Position numbers and translations under genes: made by a program. From NCBI GenBank assembly GCA_022570795.1, contig JAKUDP010000005.1, forward strand, positions 434,001 to 498,000: a stretch of 64,000 bases of DNA, in the 5' to 3' direction. This document shows, one piece after another, positions 22,666-34,976 of this stretch. The stretch comes from Sphaerulina vaccinii. Taxonomy: Eukaryota > Ascomycota > Dothideomycetes > Mycosphaerellales > Mycosphaerellaceae. The notes beneath the pieces are model-generated. The model did not search any database. It saw nothing but the letters and a program-made list of their open reading frames with translations, and was not told where the DNA came from. How positions within the stretch are numbered: position 1 is the stretch's first letter; each line of letters opens with the position of its first letter.

Positions 22666-23312
22666 CAGACCCCCGGACCAAAAAACATTTCGCTTATCTT
22701 GCCTATCGAATACTAGGTAGATCCAGCGCTGGAGAATAGCGCTCGAATGTCGACGCCGGAATCGACTGACGGTGGTATAGAGACATGCACGCGGAACTAG
22801 CGATTGGGCACCCTAGCACGCACCTAGAAGAGGATCCCTGAAGCAACAGGGTCTGGCAGCGTGTTCTGTTTGTCGGTTGGCATCGAACCCAGAGGACACC
22901 CGAACAGATCAAGCGCAGTTGCAAATGCAACTGTTTCACTCAGACTGGACACACTCACTCTCACAGTTACACTATATGATGCGTAACTGTCTTGGTAATG
23001 CGCACAGAGCTATGGTAGCATGCGACTGGGATCCTCTGTTGCTTCTTAGCGAGAGCGAATAGCGAGAAAGGGGATGTGAAGCGACAGAGTATGTGCGACC
23101 GCAGAGGGATATGTGTCTCGATAGGCCTTCGCGCACTCGCAAGTCGATATGAAATTCGGAACTGCGCAGTTTGAGAAGTACTCATCCAGGCTGGACGTCA
23201 GCATTCAGCCCGGTGGGAAGAACGCAATGAGCGAGGTATAGACAGCTAGTACATGTCAAGTATCAAGTTCGGACGTTTATGAGCATCCACTCCGATGAGC
23301 AGTGTCGTGCAC
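22666..23312. other. Intergenic, nothing recognised
   Basis: Only short overlapping frames; lies downstream of the phosphatase gene at 23313. Confidence 0.4.
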
Positions 23313-24937
23313 TTAGAGGCGCCGTGGAACGTTTGCATCAAGGTCGATGACTTGTCCATTGTCGATGAGCAACTGCTCGTCCACTCTCTCCGCGGCATAC
23401 TCTACCCGTTTCCAGGTATTCAGGCTTCCAGCATTTGGTTCGAGTTCCCAGACCCGTACTCGCCGGTGATAACGATTTTTGCCGTATGAGCAATATGCCC
23501 CAAACCCACAAGCGCCGCCGTAGCAGAGCCAGGGACCATACTGTACAGGCGCATCGTTATTGCGCGGCAGACGCGACGGTAGCAATGCGCAGAAGTCATT
23601 GACGTGGTCGTGCCCACAGCCTAAAGCTGCTATGCCCTCTTGGACCAAAGCGTCGTAGAAGTGTGTATTCAAGCTTGGAGCCTCAGAAGGTTCCCCTCGA
23701 TGGCCACTATGCAGACGCAACTGATGGTCTCCAAATTCGGGAAGAGGTATGTGCTGGAAAACCAGGGACAGATGATGCTGGGAAGCACGATCTCTGCTCA
23801 ATTGAGTGCTTCGCAGTGCTTGGCTGGTGTTCGTGAACCAATCTATTTGGCTTTGTTGTATAGGGTGGTAGTCAGGATTGCGTGTATTGCTGGGCGCTCC
23901 ACTATGTGAATCCAAGAAGAACAGGGTCGATAATGGAGCTGTGGAAGGGGTGGGACCCAGAATCTGAAGTACGAAATTACCTACGCCGTCGACCATCTCT
24001 GGTCCAAATTCGCATAGACTGTAGGGCAGATCCCGAAGGATCGCCATCTGTGCTCTGCCTGCACTATAGTAAGCACGAATAGCATCTACAGTCAAAGTTG
24101 ATGCTTACGCGATAATGCGTGTACCCCTTCACTGTCGTGGTTTCCAAATACGGCTGCGAACGGAATTGCACGCTTAATGATAGGAGCAGTCACCTTAAAG
24201 AGGGCTGTTTGGCTATCGGAAACATCGTGATGTAACTGATCACCAGTAAAGACCACAAGATCAGGTTTCTCGATGTCCAGGATTCCGCCAACAAAATCTG
24301 ATGTCCTTGGATCCGCTTCGCTTTCTGCAAGATGCTTTCCATCTGCATCTATAGCATCGTTGCACACGCCCACGCCAGTGACCATGTGCGTGTCAGATAT
24401 CTGAAGGATCTTGAACCTGCCATCCTTTCCAATTCTCAGAGGCGCTGGCGGCATTGAAGTCGGGTCGGCTCTGCCGTAGAGAACAGATATTCTCGCAACC
24501 GGTATACCGAGGGGGCTGTTCAATCGGATCGAAGAGCGCGCCAGAGCCCATTTTGGTCGTGGATCAACAGCATCTTCCCCAAACAGAACGTCCACCGCCG
24601 TTATGAACTGGTGTATCTCCCCAGAGAACACTCTTCTCCGCAGCCAGATTCCGCCAGGTCGACTCTCCCAGGGACAAACTGGTCTAGATTCTGGGCACAG
24701 TTCGGAGGTCCTGATCTCGGTCACTAGTAGGTCATCGGCTGCAAGCTCTTCCTCGTCCACAAGCGCTACGTAAAGCCATGCGCGCTGAGGTGACTTGTGT
24801 AGATGCAATTCCTTCTCGATGCGGTGCCAGACTCGCGAATGTGGCTGGTGGGTGAGAGGCTGGATTGGGGCGGAGGTTGAGGCAGAGAACGACACGGTTA
24901 GATCTGCGACGACCGGGCGGGCAAGAGACGTCTTCAT
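23313..24937 (-). CDS. DCR2-like metallophosphoesterase
   Basis: Exons 24937-24109 and 24058-23313, joined by a 50-nt phase-1 intron (gtaagc...cttactatagtgcag), give 524 aa. Calcineurin-like phosphoesterase motifs are in order: ISDTH at about 180, FTGDQ at about 230, FGNHDSEG at about 265, and CGHDHVND at about 425. The splice rebuilds LSRRAQMAILRDLPYSL, typical of the DCR2/SIA1 family. The N-terminal third has the conserved lead-in of that family (WHRIEKELHL, WESRPGGIWLRR, VDVLFGEDAVDPRP). Yeast Dcr2 is a phosphatase involved in cell-cycle entry and in unfolded-protein signalling; that role is inferred by family only. Fungal members often have an N-terminal membrane anchor, which I do not see with the ATG at 24937; an upstream exon could supply one. 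All metal ligands I can place are present. Confidence 0.85.
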
Positions 24938-25124
24938 TGAAGGGGACGTACATGTATGTGTGCGGGTTGAAGAACATTCGGGGGTGTGAAGTGTCAAGAA
25001 GATGTGATGCCTCAGGACACAACGAATACAGCCAGGTACCTTACCTGTACTTTAGCATGCCTCTCGAGTCATGTCAGATTATCTATCGCTTCTGTAGTCT
25101 GCTGTCTCGAACAAGCTTCTACTC

Positions 25125-27558
25125 TTAGGCTTGCGCGCCAATCTGGTCCTCTCCTATCCACCTTTGGATCTCGCACTGCAGTGTATCGGCAGCATCCCTG
25201 GTGCCCCATTCGCGTAGCCAGCCTTCCAGCACATTGATGAATTCGACAACCCAAGGGTGCGCTGCTCCCCAGTGCTCCTTGATCATCTCTATCGCCTGTC
25301 GTTGGGTTTTCTCTGCTTCCGTGGTCTTACCTTGCCTATACCGACTCAAAGAGACTATCTTCAGGGATTCTATCCTCTCGGCTACCCTCCTGGCGTACAG
25401 GTCATGGTCCTGAAGTATGGACATGCCTTGCGATGCCATCTCTTCTGCCTCATCATAGCGTCCCTGTTTGTTCAAATTGTGCGCAAGATTGAGCATAGGC
25501 CGCGGGTTAGGAAGCCTGTTGGCAGTTCTGAACTGGCGGAGGAGATCTCGTAAGAGCCGCTCCTCGTCCGAGTGATCTGTGATTACCCGCTTCATATAGT
25601 CTAGTCGAACAGACACAGCCAGCCGGTGAGTCGTGCCGAGTTGACGATCGAACACATCGACGATGCATCGCCAAGCTTGTATCATAGCCTCGCTTAGCCA
25701 TTCCACCCCAAGTTGGCGGAGGGACTGCCAGATCTGGCTCCAGAGATGCGCCTCCCCATTGACTGTTGCTGACACTCTGCCAACATAGTCACAGAGCAGC
25801 ATTGCCACATCGGTGAGATCAACCTTCGCTAGATGAACGAGGACTTCAAACAAGCAGGCTAGCGCTCGAGGGTGCTGCGCTCGAAGTATATCCTTTATAA
25901 GATCACATGCTCTATTCAGAGCCTGACGGAATGCGACATGTGATCCCTTTTGCTTGAATATCGTGGCAGTAAAACAGTATGAGTCGAAGTCATTGCACAG
26001 GTTGTTTTGCAACTCAGCGCCATCAGGACCAATAAGAGTTTCATAGTCATCGAAACTCATCGTTCGACAGCAATTCTCGGCATAGATGCTGATCAGGCGG
26101 AACATATGCTCACTAGTGAGGAGAGCATTGGGCGCAATTGGCGTGGATGGCAGGCTAGGTTGAGTGGGAATATTCAGCGAAAGCATGCACCCTCGGTCGA
26201 CCAATTGACTCAACGCAGCGCATCGTGGAGTGTATGCTCTGTTGAATGTATGGTCTTTTCCCCGGCGGTAATACCGTTAGCTGATCTGACACCCAGTGTT
26301 CTTCTGAAAGGGTACTTACCAAGACTTCGAGAGCCTAGCGCATCCGTCTCCACCGGAAGTGAATTCTCCATGTTACTCTCGTCCATCTCCCTCGGAAGCA
26401 GTGGACACTGCTCCATCGAGATGTCATGGGAGAGCCGATCATTCTCTGTCCAGGCACGCGGTGAGGTATTGATCGCTGAGGACGCTCCAGCGTGTGGCAA
26501 AGGATCGAGGGCTGTGCTCATGGAACTTCCGAAACGGCCTCGCACCACTCCACTTTCAGAATTGGCAACCTGTCCAGGGGAACTTTGTCGTGTTCCTTCC
26601 AATCCTCCAACGGAACCATACGATCTCTCTTGCTTGCGGAGGAGTGCTTCCAAAGTGGAGTCACTCTTGAAATCATACGAACATCCACTTGCCCAATCTC
26701 GAATAGCTTCACACGCAGTCGGAGTCAGCTGTGCTGCGTGGTGAATGAAGTCTGGCAATGAGCGACAGTACTGAATGATTGCATCCCGATATCCAGATTT
26801 AACCTTGCCTCCCCACCTATGACATATCAGACTTGTGGAGTTTCGAGATGCTGAAGAACATACAGAGTGGTCTGCCGTCCCATCATGAAGATGGCGCCTA
26901 GGGGAATCTCATCGAAGAAACCCGTAAGCCATTCTCCAGCATCTCTGCACCTGCGTAACGTGCTCAAATTGTTTGAAGCCAAGTCGCCCAACAGATAGTT
27001 GAGGGCTGACTTCAACTCACTATGAGGGGTGCCATTATTGTTGATATAGTCGTCTACAGCGCTGGCAACGACAATGCTTCCGATCCTAACAGTATAAGCG
27101 GTGCGCGAAGTGAGTTGGATAGCTGCGCACACTACGCGCTGTGCAGGTTCTTCGTACGACTCAAGGCCCGAGAAATGCGCTAGCGAGGCAAAAGGATCCT
27201 GTATGTCGACCGGAGCCACCCAGTTCTCCTTGCGAAGAGCTCGCTCAATTCGGCCAAATTGGTCTTTGATCGAGTTGCCAGGATCGACGCGACAGTAATT
27301 TAAGATGCTGTGCGTGTGTCGGGATGGGATTCGCTGTGCTGTTTGACGGTCTTTGAGCATGAGTCGCAATCTGTGTTGTGTCTGGGCAAGAGATTTGTGT
27401 GCTTGTTGTAAGTTCTTTACCGCCGTTAGCTCCGTGCCACTACATGGCTGAAAGAGACATGCATCGTACGACGACTCAGCCAAAAGACGGTCGTTCAATG
27501 TATCCAGAAGCTCTTGAAGCCCTATCTGCTGATTTGCAAGGCTGATAGTATCTGCCAT
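25125..27558 (-). CDS. Large fungal protein with C-terminal TPR-like repeats
   Basis: Three exons, 27558-26864, 26816-26320 and 26254-25125, with introns of 47 and 65 nt in phases 2 and 1, give 773 aa; total coding length is divisible by three and both joins remove stops. The N-terminal 230 residues are helical (LQELLDTLNDRLLAE; LQQAHKSLAQTQHRLRLML). Residues about 250-400 are Ser-rich and probably disordered. The last 180 residues contain tetratricopeptide-like helices (LNKQGRYDEAEEMASQGM; YRQGKTTEAEKTQRQA). Similar C-termini occur in large fungal regulator-like proteins, including Clr5-domain proteins, but no Clr5 DNA-binding domain is visible here. A protein-interaction role is likely; nothing more can be said. 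Confidence 0.65.
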
Positions 27559-28979
27559 TGCACTATGACGACAGTAAAGGTAAGGAAAGCTGGTGCGAAT
27601 GACCGCAACGATAAGACTGTGGAGTTGAGAGCAAGATGAACGGCGATTATGCCATTTCCCACGGACGAAGAATCGCCATTATATGCACTTGCCTCGCTTC
27701 GATCTGCAGGAGCTAATTGGTGGAACCTGTGCTGCTGTGCCATCGGTCTGCATCGCTGTGCCGCCGCGTTGCATATATGTCGCGAGTAGCTAGAATTGAT
27801 TGGCGCTCGGAGCTTCTGCACTCTAGCGCCGGGAGATCCCAACCACCCTTGTAGGATCAGACATCGTGCCCTCTCGAGACAAGTCGTGTTCTATATGTAT
27901 CTTGATATGTAGCCGTTTGTGCTGGCTGGGGGGCGGGCGGAGGAGACAGTGAACTTTCGATTCGTAGCAGCTGCCAGCAAAGTGGCCTCTCTGGATTCCT
28001 GTCGCGTTCGCGCGGATATTCCTATCGCAGCGCTTGTTGTATATCGCGCGGATTCGTATCGCAATTTCCTGTCACATTCGTGAATAGATTTTCTAAAATG
28101 TGCTGTTGGACTACCTCCTAAATCAGGCGCGTCCTCTGAAGTGAAGTATTTTTGAAGTGCGTAGTGCAAGGCGTTGTTTGATTGGCTCGGTGTTTGATGT
28201 TTCCGTGTCTCCGCAGTGCACGGAGCTTCTTGCCGGCTTGCCCTAACTCAACCTCAGGCACCAATTTCTCTAGGATCCTTGAAACTACCTAGTAGAGACT
28301 CCGCGCAAGGGTCTGAGTAGGAGGTAGCTGTTGGACTCTAGGCAGGGGACATATCGCCTTGTAAAATTGTCACATCTATCCAGAGCTGCGCTATCGTAGT
28401 CCGTATATACAAGCCGAATGTCCTGAAGCCAGCCTCTTGCAAACAATATTTCTAGATTGAAAATGTCCGGAACTTCTCCGGGTCGAGATCGCCGTGCTAC
28501 CTACTCGATGGTCGTTGTTGCCAACTCGCAAAGAATTTGCGTCCAAGTAAGGACCATCTGTTCTCCCGTACCGTTAGCTCACTGCTACAAACACCTCGTT
28601 GCAAGAGGCATGCATCCATTGCCGTTTCGCTGACGAACAAACTTCGGCCTCGACCACTGCTACCGAGCTGCAGTCTAGCGAGCGGGTAGCAATGATCGCA
28701 ACATAGAGTTAGGTGCCATCCATTTAGGGCAGCACGGATCTCCGCCCTGGTCCCGGCATTTGTTAGAGGAGGCTCGTACAGAATAGCGAACCGGATTCCG
28801 AGCAGCTGTAAGAAGGACAGCAAGTGCACTTCGCGAAGTCAAGATCCAATCTAGGTAGATAACAAGGACACAAGGTGTCAGGGTAGAAGGTCTGAGATTC
28901 CTATCGAGTTTGAAGGTTGCGCATGGGCCCTCGGCGCGAGAGCCGTGACTCTGCTCTGTGACTAAGCATCTCCAATCTA
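27559..28979. other. Intergenic, nothing recognised
   Basis: About 1.4 kb with only short conflicting frames on both strands. A ggggggcgggcggagg GC-rich patch lies near 27930. Confidence 0.4.
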
Positions 28980-29240
28980 CTAATATATTATCTCGTCCAT
29001 TTGAGATCTACCCACCGTCACTTGCACATTTACACCTATTAGTCTCAGTGTGCGTCCATCGCTCTTAGTCCTAGGTGCTGCCTTTGACCCTGCCACTAGA
29101 TAAGCTATATTTAAAAGAACAGAAAACAGAGCAGCCACAGATATAGAAGCTATTAGCCCGCTGCGCGCAACATAGGGAGACAGAATAAAGTTAGCGACAA
29201 GAAGACACAACTTCGGGCCTAGGCGGTTACTATTACTCAT
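28980..29240 (-). CDS. Small membrane protein, 86 aa
   Basis: ATG at 29240. Two hydrophobic segments, LCLLVANFILSPYVA (residues about 12-26) and LIASISVAALFSVLLNIAYL (about 29-48), followed by a basic then polar tail. Family unknown. It is divergent from the kinase gene that starts at 29381, so the 140 bases between may hold both promoters. Confidence 0.4.
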   Translation of the reverse strand: MSNSNRLGPKLCLLVANFILSPYVARSGLIASISVAALFSVLLNIAYLVAGSKAAPRTKSDGRTLRLIGVNVQVTVGRSQMDEIIY

Positions 29241-29380
29241 CCAGATCGAATAGTCCCGTACGGGCTCTTGGACTTAGCAGGAGCCATACGAGTTCCGCAA
29301 GGCCTTGTTGGTCGAGGTACGTACACATTTGAGAAGTGTGGTCTCAATGTCAGCTCGCTGATAAGCCCTAGACAACAGTA

Positions 29381-30142
29381 ATGTCGAGCGATGAACCGCA
29401 AGTTATATGGTCATACATGCCACCCGGAGTGCGAGCAATCCTTGCTACTGGTAGTACTAGCTTCGTCGGAGACCTCGGAAACGATCAAGTGCTGAAGTAT
29501 CCGCACGTCGCTGAGGACCGCAAAGCTATCGAACACGAAGCCAGCGTTTACGAGGTCCTTGGTAGCCATCCGCGAATACTGCCATACTACGGCCAGGACC
29601 CGGCAGGCTTACGCCTAGGGAGAGCGGCGAATGGCACATTGCGCGAGTTTCTCAATGAGGCCCCACGTAGTCCTCAGGACAAACTGAAGTGGTCGCGACA
29701 GCTCGCAGAAGCTGTGGATTACATCCACACCATGCAAGTCTTTCACTGCGATATCAGTCCACGGAACTGTTTCATCAACGACAAATGTGATTTGCAACTT
29801 GGCGACTTTCAAGGCAAATATTGTGCACCTGATGGCACAGTCCATGGCGCATACAGCTTGGAAGGGGCGAAGGCATATCTCCCACGGGATCCCACACGAG
29901 CTGATCACCACTCTGACCTTTTCGCCGTCGGTAGTGCTATCTACGAGATAATGACAGGTCACGAACCTTACGAAAACCTGGACAGTATCGATGACTTGGA
30001 AGAGATCGAGGCACTTTTTAGTGATCAGAAGTTTCCAAGTACTGAAGGCATCTTGGCTCACAGTGTCATCGAGAACTGTTGGCGGCAGAGGTACGACTCT
30101 GCCCGGGAATGTGTCAGAGATTTGGCGGGTTGTAAAGCTTAA
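29381..30142 (+). CDS. Protein kinase-like protein (HCD type, DFQ variant)
   Basis: Unspliced 253 aa, ATG at 29381. Kinase elements in order: a short glycine-loop-like TGSTSFVGDL, catalytic-Lys position VLKYPHV, acidic helix IEHEASVYEVL, catalytic loop HCDISPRNCFI, and GDFQGKY where DFG should be. Then DLFAVGSAIYEIMTG, the normal F-helix, and a C-terminal RQRYDSARECVRDL. HRD is HCD, common in expanded fungal kinase families. The Gly of DFG is Gln, so activity is uncertain although Asp, Lys and Asn are kept. It is about the same length as the kinase at 52555-53316, with the same domain order; the two are probably distant paralogues. Confidence 0.75.
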   Translation: MSSDEPQVIWSYMPPGVRAILATGSTSFVGDLGNDQVLKYPHVAEDRKAIEHEASVYEVLGSHPRILPYYGQDPAGLRLGRAANGTLREFLNEAPRSPQDKLKWSRQLAEAVDYIHTMQVFHCDISPRNCFINDKCDLQLGDFQGKYCAPDGTVHGAYSLEGAKAYLPRDPTRADHHSDLFAVGSAIYEIMTGHEPYENLDSIDDLEEIEALFSDQKFPSTEGILAHSVIENCWRQRYDSARECVRDLAGCKA

Positions 30143-30481
30143 CAGAACGATACAGCATGCTAGGTCACGAGGCTGCGAAATGGGAGTGCCTCAGGGATTG
30201 TGCAATTCGATTCAGATTTCTGATGCACGATAATGACTGTGAGAATCTTTGCTTATGCACATTCGACATTGCCGAGCACGCAGATGAGCAAATCTTGATG
30301 TCCCATTGGGTTCCAGCTGAAGCCTCGTCTGCTTCCAGACCTGCCTTCCATCAAACGTCAAGTCGTGACTCCCGAGTATAGCTGCGGCGTTGTCCAACGG
30401 TGTGACTAAGTCTTATGGTCAGCATCAGGATTCTCCGTACCAACTCGAGCCTGCTCCGGCGCGACTCACATTTGTGACCCC
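30143..30481. other. Intergenic, nothing recognised
   Basis: Convergent space between the kinase gene and a small minus-strand ORF. Confidence 0.4.
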
Positions 30482-30649
30482 TTAGCACTTGGGACACATG
30501 GTACCACGCTTCGTGGTTTGGCCCATATGCTGGTCTGTGTAATTGCCACACTTGGCGGCACACTGGGTCATAACAAAAAGCTGTTGCTTGTGCTTGGGTC
30601 GTGCCGAGCAGTTCGCGTGAACGACGGTCTGGATTTGGCGGACGCACAT
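30482..30649 (-). CDS. Small Cys protein, 55 aa (MC...CPKC type)
   Basis: ATG at 30649: MCVRQIQTVVHANC, then TQCAAKC and a terminal MCPKC. Eight-residue Cys spacing and a terminal CPxC are typical of short fungal proteins presumed to bind zinc. The frame is open upstream beyond the ATG but without family look. Third protein of this style in the window. Confidence 0.4.
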   Translation of the reverse strand: MCVRQIQTVVHANCSARPKHKQQLFVMTQCAAKCGNYTDQHMGQTTKRGTMCPKC

Positions 30650-31955
30650 GATGATGAGGTTCTGCTCTTTGGTAGTGGTAGGTTCTAAGGTAGAAGTTAT
30701 GGCAGTAAGATGAAGGGGTATGGGACGAGTATAATATAGCTCACTATTGCCCAACTGGCCACCTCGCCCCTTTGCGGTGTTATCTGTGTCTTCAATGTAA
30801 CATGCATGCCGACTCATCAAGGCAGCAAGCTAGAATCCTGCTAGGATACCTGTATACGGCTACCTACGTAGCCCGCTAGAAACTGCGTCGAGAACAGAGC
30901 GACCTGTACGCCTTCGGCGATGCCGCCTGATCTGTGCGTCCCGCATTTCGGCAGAGCCATGCCTGGGTCCGCGTGGCGGCGAGTATATGTCGTGAGCACA
31001 GCGATTAGGTGGGACGTGTATGGCACCATGTTGATCTGCTTCCTGCGTGGGCGCTCACCCTGCAAAGGATTGAAAACTTGTAACAAGAACGAGAAGGAGC
31101 GACTTGTCCTGGGAAAAAGGCGGGTATCCAGATGCATCAGGGCTACTGTAGTCCTCAAGGGTGACGAGCGCCGATGCTCGTGTCACACGGCTACTAAGTG
31201 TTCTTTGAGGTAATGTTTCAGAGTTCTGTTCCTCGTGTACTCCGTCCTCAAGGTATCGCCTGATATGATTTAGGCAAGTCGATAGTGGCTGCCAAATTGA
31301 TCCGGACGCGCACCCTTTCTTCAAGCGTGACGTGCTAATGACATTGAGCCTCGTCTCCGCCAGGCCATGGAGACCAGCATGGACGCCTGGCTGGAGCTCA
31401 ACGGTCCAGATATGCAGCCATCTTGCAGGGCGCCCATCGAGTCGAGCGTCGCCCCCTCGTGTTCATGTCTTCACTGCATTGGCGCACGAGTATCATGACT
31501 CCTGTGGAATGTGGCTTCCAAATGCGGGATGGGTCTGTTTTGATGAGGTCGTGGCTCATCGAAACAGCTGCTGAGAGCTATCATAAGGCACAGCACGGAC
31601 TTGGGATGTCGTGGGGGGCGCTCTGCCAACCTGGAGTCGCCGATCTCTAGTGCGATTGCGCAACGTCGCACGACGCGATCGGCTGCCGCGCTCCAAATCC
31701 CGCATTAGTGGCATGCACTGGGAAAGCACGGACATTCAACTCGCAAACCTCGAGCTGGATGTCTGTGCAGCCCAGGGATGCAATATCGTGAGCGACTGCA
31801 CCCTTACTATAGCTTCTCATGCGTTGCAAGTTCTACCTTCAAAGATGACGAGTTATTCATCTGATGGAGTCGGATCTTCCCCCAGGACGATCATTGACGA
31901 TTGCGACGCATTGTTGGCAAGCCTTCGTGGACTTTCTAACCGAGACTATAATTAG
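30650..31955. other. No supportable gene; ORFs truncated by the RIP block
   Basis: Several plus-strand frames between 31332 and 31955 look partly protein-like (for example LANLELDVCAAQGCNIV near 31740), and the last one ends where the AT-rich block starts. A gene cut by the repeat insertion is possible but I could not build one. Confidence 0.3.
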
Positions 31956-33430
31956 CCACTCCTCTAAGACTAGCTTAAGAAGATTCTAACCTACTAGAAG
32001 AAACTTCGTCTAGTAACAAGACGCTATATAGATTTCCCCCTTATAGCAAGCTAGGTACTTAAGCTCGCAACGCAAAGTGTCGCTCTATCTCTATAATACG
32101 AGATACTAGATATATAGCTATTCGTATCCTTCTAAGTTATTATAAAAGAATATCCTAGCTTATCTATACTATCGACTCTATTATAATACTAGAAGTATCG
32201 GACTATATTATTTACTAACCCTATACCTTATATTTTAAAGTATAATTAGCGCCGAGCCCGCTAGTATTATACCGCAAAGTATAGTTGCCTAGGTTAAGGT
32301 TAGTCTATATACTACTTGCAAGGACTATACTTATAGTAAATAACTAGTATAGGATTAATATAATAAGACTAGTCCGAGTATAGAGCGAGGATACTTTGAA
32401 CTCTAGAGACTAGCAAACATAGCCTATAATAATCGAAAGTTAGAATATAAGCTAGAAGTCGTCGAGGAGAACGTAAGTATTAAGTACAAATAGTATCTAT
32501 ACCTAGAATATATTCTATCTATAATAATAACTCCAAAGTAGTAGGTATTTTTCGACGCTTTTAAAGCGCTTAAAGGACTTGCTATAGAAGGATATACTAT
32601 TACTACTAAACTACTAAGTCTGCTTGCTAGCTTAGAGACTATAGATAGCATCCCTTACTTCTAGTTCTACTCTATTAGTAGAGACTAGACTCCTTATTAG
32701 CCTTATTATAATACCTATAAGGAATAGTATTAGGACCCTTATAAAAACCTAGTACTTATATAGTAGGATATACTAGAAAACGACCCTATTATAATACGAA
32801 TTATTGCGAAGTAATAGGCCTCTATAAACCTATATATAGCTATAGTTAAAGTTATATAGGCGTATCTTACCGATACTATAAGCTAGTTAATTATATATAG
32901 TATATATATCTCTTACTTATTATACCCGCTTTTTAGTTAGGGCTTTAAAGACTTATATATACTTATAACTCTTAATATCTACTTTATAGCAAGCCTGCAA
33001 CCTAATAATAATATTGCAGGTAGGACTATTAGTATATTCGTTTATAGCTACTCTTTTAATAGGTTTTTGCTAACTCTTTTATATACTAGATTTTTAGCCT
33101 ACTTATAACTATCGACCCTTAAGAGGTCCGTAGCTAAATTTTAACTTTCGTACTTTCTAAGTAGTACCAAAGCTATCTCTAATATAGTAAAAGACAATAT
33201 CTATAGAAGAAAATATATCCTAAAAGTAGCTAAATAATCCGTAGCATCTAGGGTATAGGAGATTATAAAAATCCCTATTCGAATTCTTAGACAAGAATAG
33301 TCTTATATATGCTAGACTGTCGTACAAAGAATATTATTAGCTACTAATCGACAGACTACTTGCATCGAAGATAGAGCTTATAGTCTTCTTAGACTCTTTC
33401 AAATTAACATGCCGCTTCTATATAGCGAGG
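31956..33430. repeat. Second AT-rich RIP block
   Basis: Same TA-saturated texture as the block at the window start, with TAG-riddled frames. It contains the heavily mutated copy of the repeat described at 32241-32920. The left edge is sharp at about 31956; the right edge fades between 33400 and 33600. Confidence 0.85.
32241..32920 (+). repeat. Repeat family R, heavily RIP-mutated copy with a 295-bp gap
   Basis: Aligns to 37650-38636 from attagcgccgagcccg through tactataagctagttaatt. Most differences are C to T or G to A relative to the other copy, for example tgcatcctgtccgc versus tatattctatctat. Compared with the other copy it lacks about 295 bases between cgaaagttagaat and ataagctagaag. 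Confidence 0.9.
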
Positions 33431-34305
33431 GGTATAGAGCTTTCTAACGGCTATAGCTAGAGCTCCTATAGACCTATCTAGACGAGTCCGTGCTTGCATA
33501 GTCAAGCAGGAATAAGTTGCTGCACCACGTACTAGCAGATAGCCCGGACGAGTTCGAAAACCGCGCTTCGCTAAAACCCTATAATACATAGCGTAGAGCT
33601 AGTATCGACTCAGATCTTCAAAGGATAAACCCGCCCCGCGTAAGTAGCTAGGGCATTGAATTGACTATCAATGCTCTCCGTTTGTACCCTAGGTCCGACG
33701 TTGTAGCTAATAGAAGATCGTAGAAGTTCCTGCTGGCTTTTACATTGACCGCTGTATCGAACGGAACAATACGAGAACTACCGTGCACTCTTGTCCTTGT
33801 TCGTACCGGTCCGGCACCGTATAGCTATCAACGGTAGGAGCGCTTGCTCTTGAATTCTCAGCGCGCTCTCTGCCAGCTCGAACGGTCTTTTCATATTAGA
33901 GAGCACGTTCAAGAATGCTTAGTGTATCTGCTATTTGACAACCGTGCCTGAGAGCAATGCAGTATTAGGACTCCCAGGCGACTCCTATTGAAGTTTCTAG
34001 GTCGATCCAGCTTCGTATAGAAGGTTTAATGCTAAGCACGGCGCAGAAACTTGGCAAAGGGGACCGACACCGACAAGTACCAGTAGCATGACAAATGAGA
34101 AGTGTCTATAGTTCTCGCCGTTCTCTCGCAGTTGGTGTTTTGCTTTTCCACGGACCTCGCCCTTTTACAGGGACAGGTTATGAATTATGTTTGTTGTATT
34201 CGTACCGTTCAACCCTCGCTGAGTTCTGTAGGTTCTTGAGTACATGATCGCCTCCACGCCTGGCTTAGATCTTCCTTGACAGGGTCATGGCATTCAACTC
34301 AGGAG
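33431..34305. other. Transition zone, nothing recognised
   Basis: Composition climbs from AT-rich to normal. No gene or repeat could be assigned. Confidence 0.4.
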
Positions 34306-34933
34306 TTATTCCATCGAAACCCCATTCCATGTCATGCCGAGTCTTTGTAAGTAGGAGAAAATGGAACCGAGAGGAACGCGCGCTCCATAGAGTGATTGCC
34401 ATCGTGAGGCGAAAGATCCTGCACGACCGTTAGTATGCCTCTTTTGTGACCGAGCAGTGACGAGATCGCTAACCTGCTGCAGGACCAAGTTCGGTGAACC
34501 CGAGAGCCTCAATGATCCACGGCGCTAACAAATAAAGAATGCCTATCGCGACAACTGCACAGACGATGCTCACGAGGAACGGGTGCTCGTTTGCAAAATC
34601 CTCCGTAAGCTCACTAATGTCTTTGGCATACTGGAGGGCTTTGTCAAAAGCCTCTTTCATAGCAGGACCCATGCTTGCGTTCGCTGAGAGCGCTGTTTCG
34701 AGCAACTGGAGGATGCGCTCAGCAATGGCATCGCCCCACCAAGCAGCTTCTGCAATGGTATTGTGAACGATGGCCCGCGTTTCCACGACGGAAAGAGAAC
34801 CATTGTGAAGCATGAACACCACCCGATCCGACAACTCGTATTCGTCGTGATATCTTCCTTTCTCAGAAAGCGTCGAGGCCGAAGATGGGTTTCTGTGGCA
34901 TGGCTTCCGCGCTTGAAAGCAGCCTAGGACCAT
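34306..34933 (-). CDS. ISG12/IFI6-16-like membrane protein
   Basis: Exons 34933-34474 and 34418-34306, joined across a 55-nt intron (gttagc...catactaacggtcgtgcag, phase 1), give 190 aa. The C-terminal 80 residues match the IFI6/ISG12 family: hydrophobic FLVSIVCAVVAIGILYLLAP, then LGFTELGPAAGSFASRW and LGSIFSYLQRLGM, with the typical Gly/Ala-rich turn and closing LQxLG. The N-terminal part has a helical Ala-rich segment (ILQLLETALSANASM). Animal members are small, hydrophobic and linked to mitochondria or nuclear envelope; fungal members are not characterised to my knowledge. The intron splits the conserved domain and splicing is needed for the family match, which supports the model. Confidence 0.7.
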
Positions 34934-34976
34934 GGTAACGAGACAATCTCTATCTTAGCTTGGGTTTCGTGGATTC

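Noticed and set aside
28497..28829. 110-aa minus ORF
   Set aside because: No ATG start, no family resemblance, and composition like surrounding non-coding DNA.
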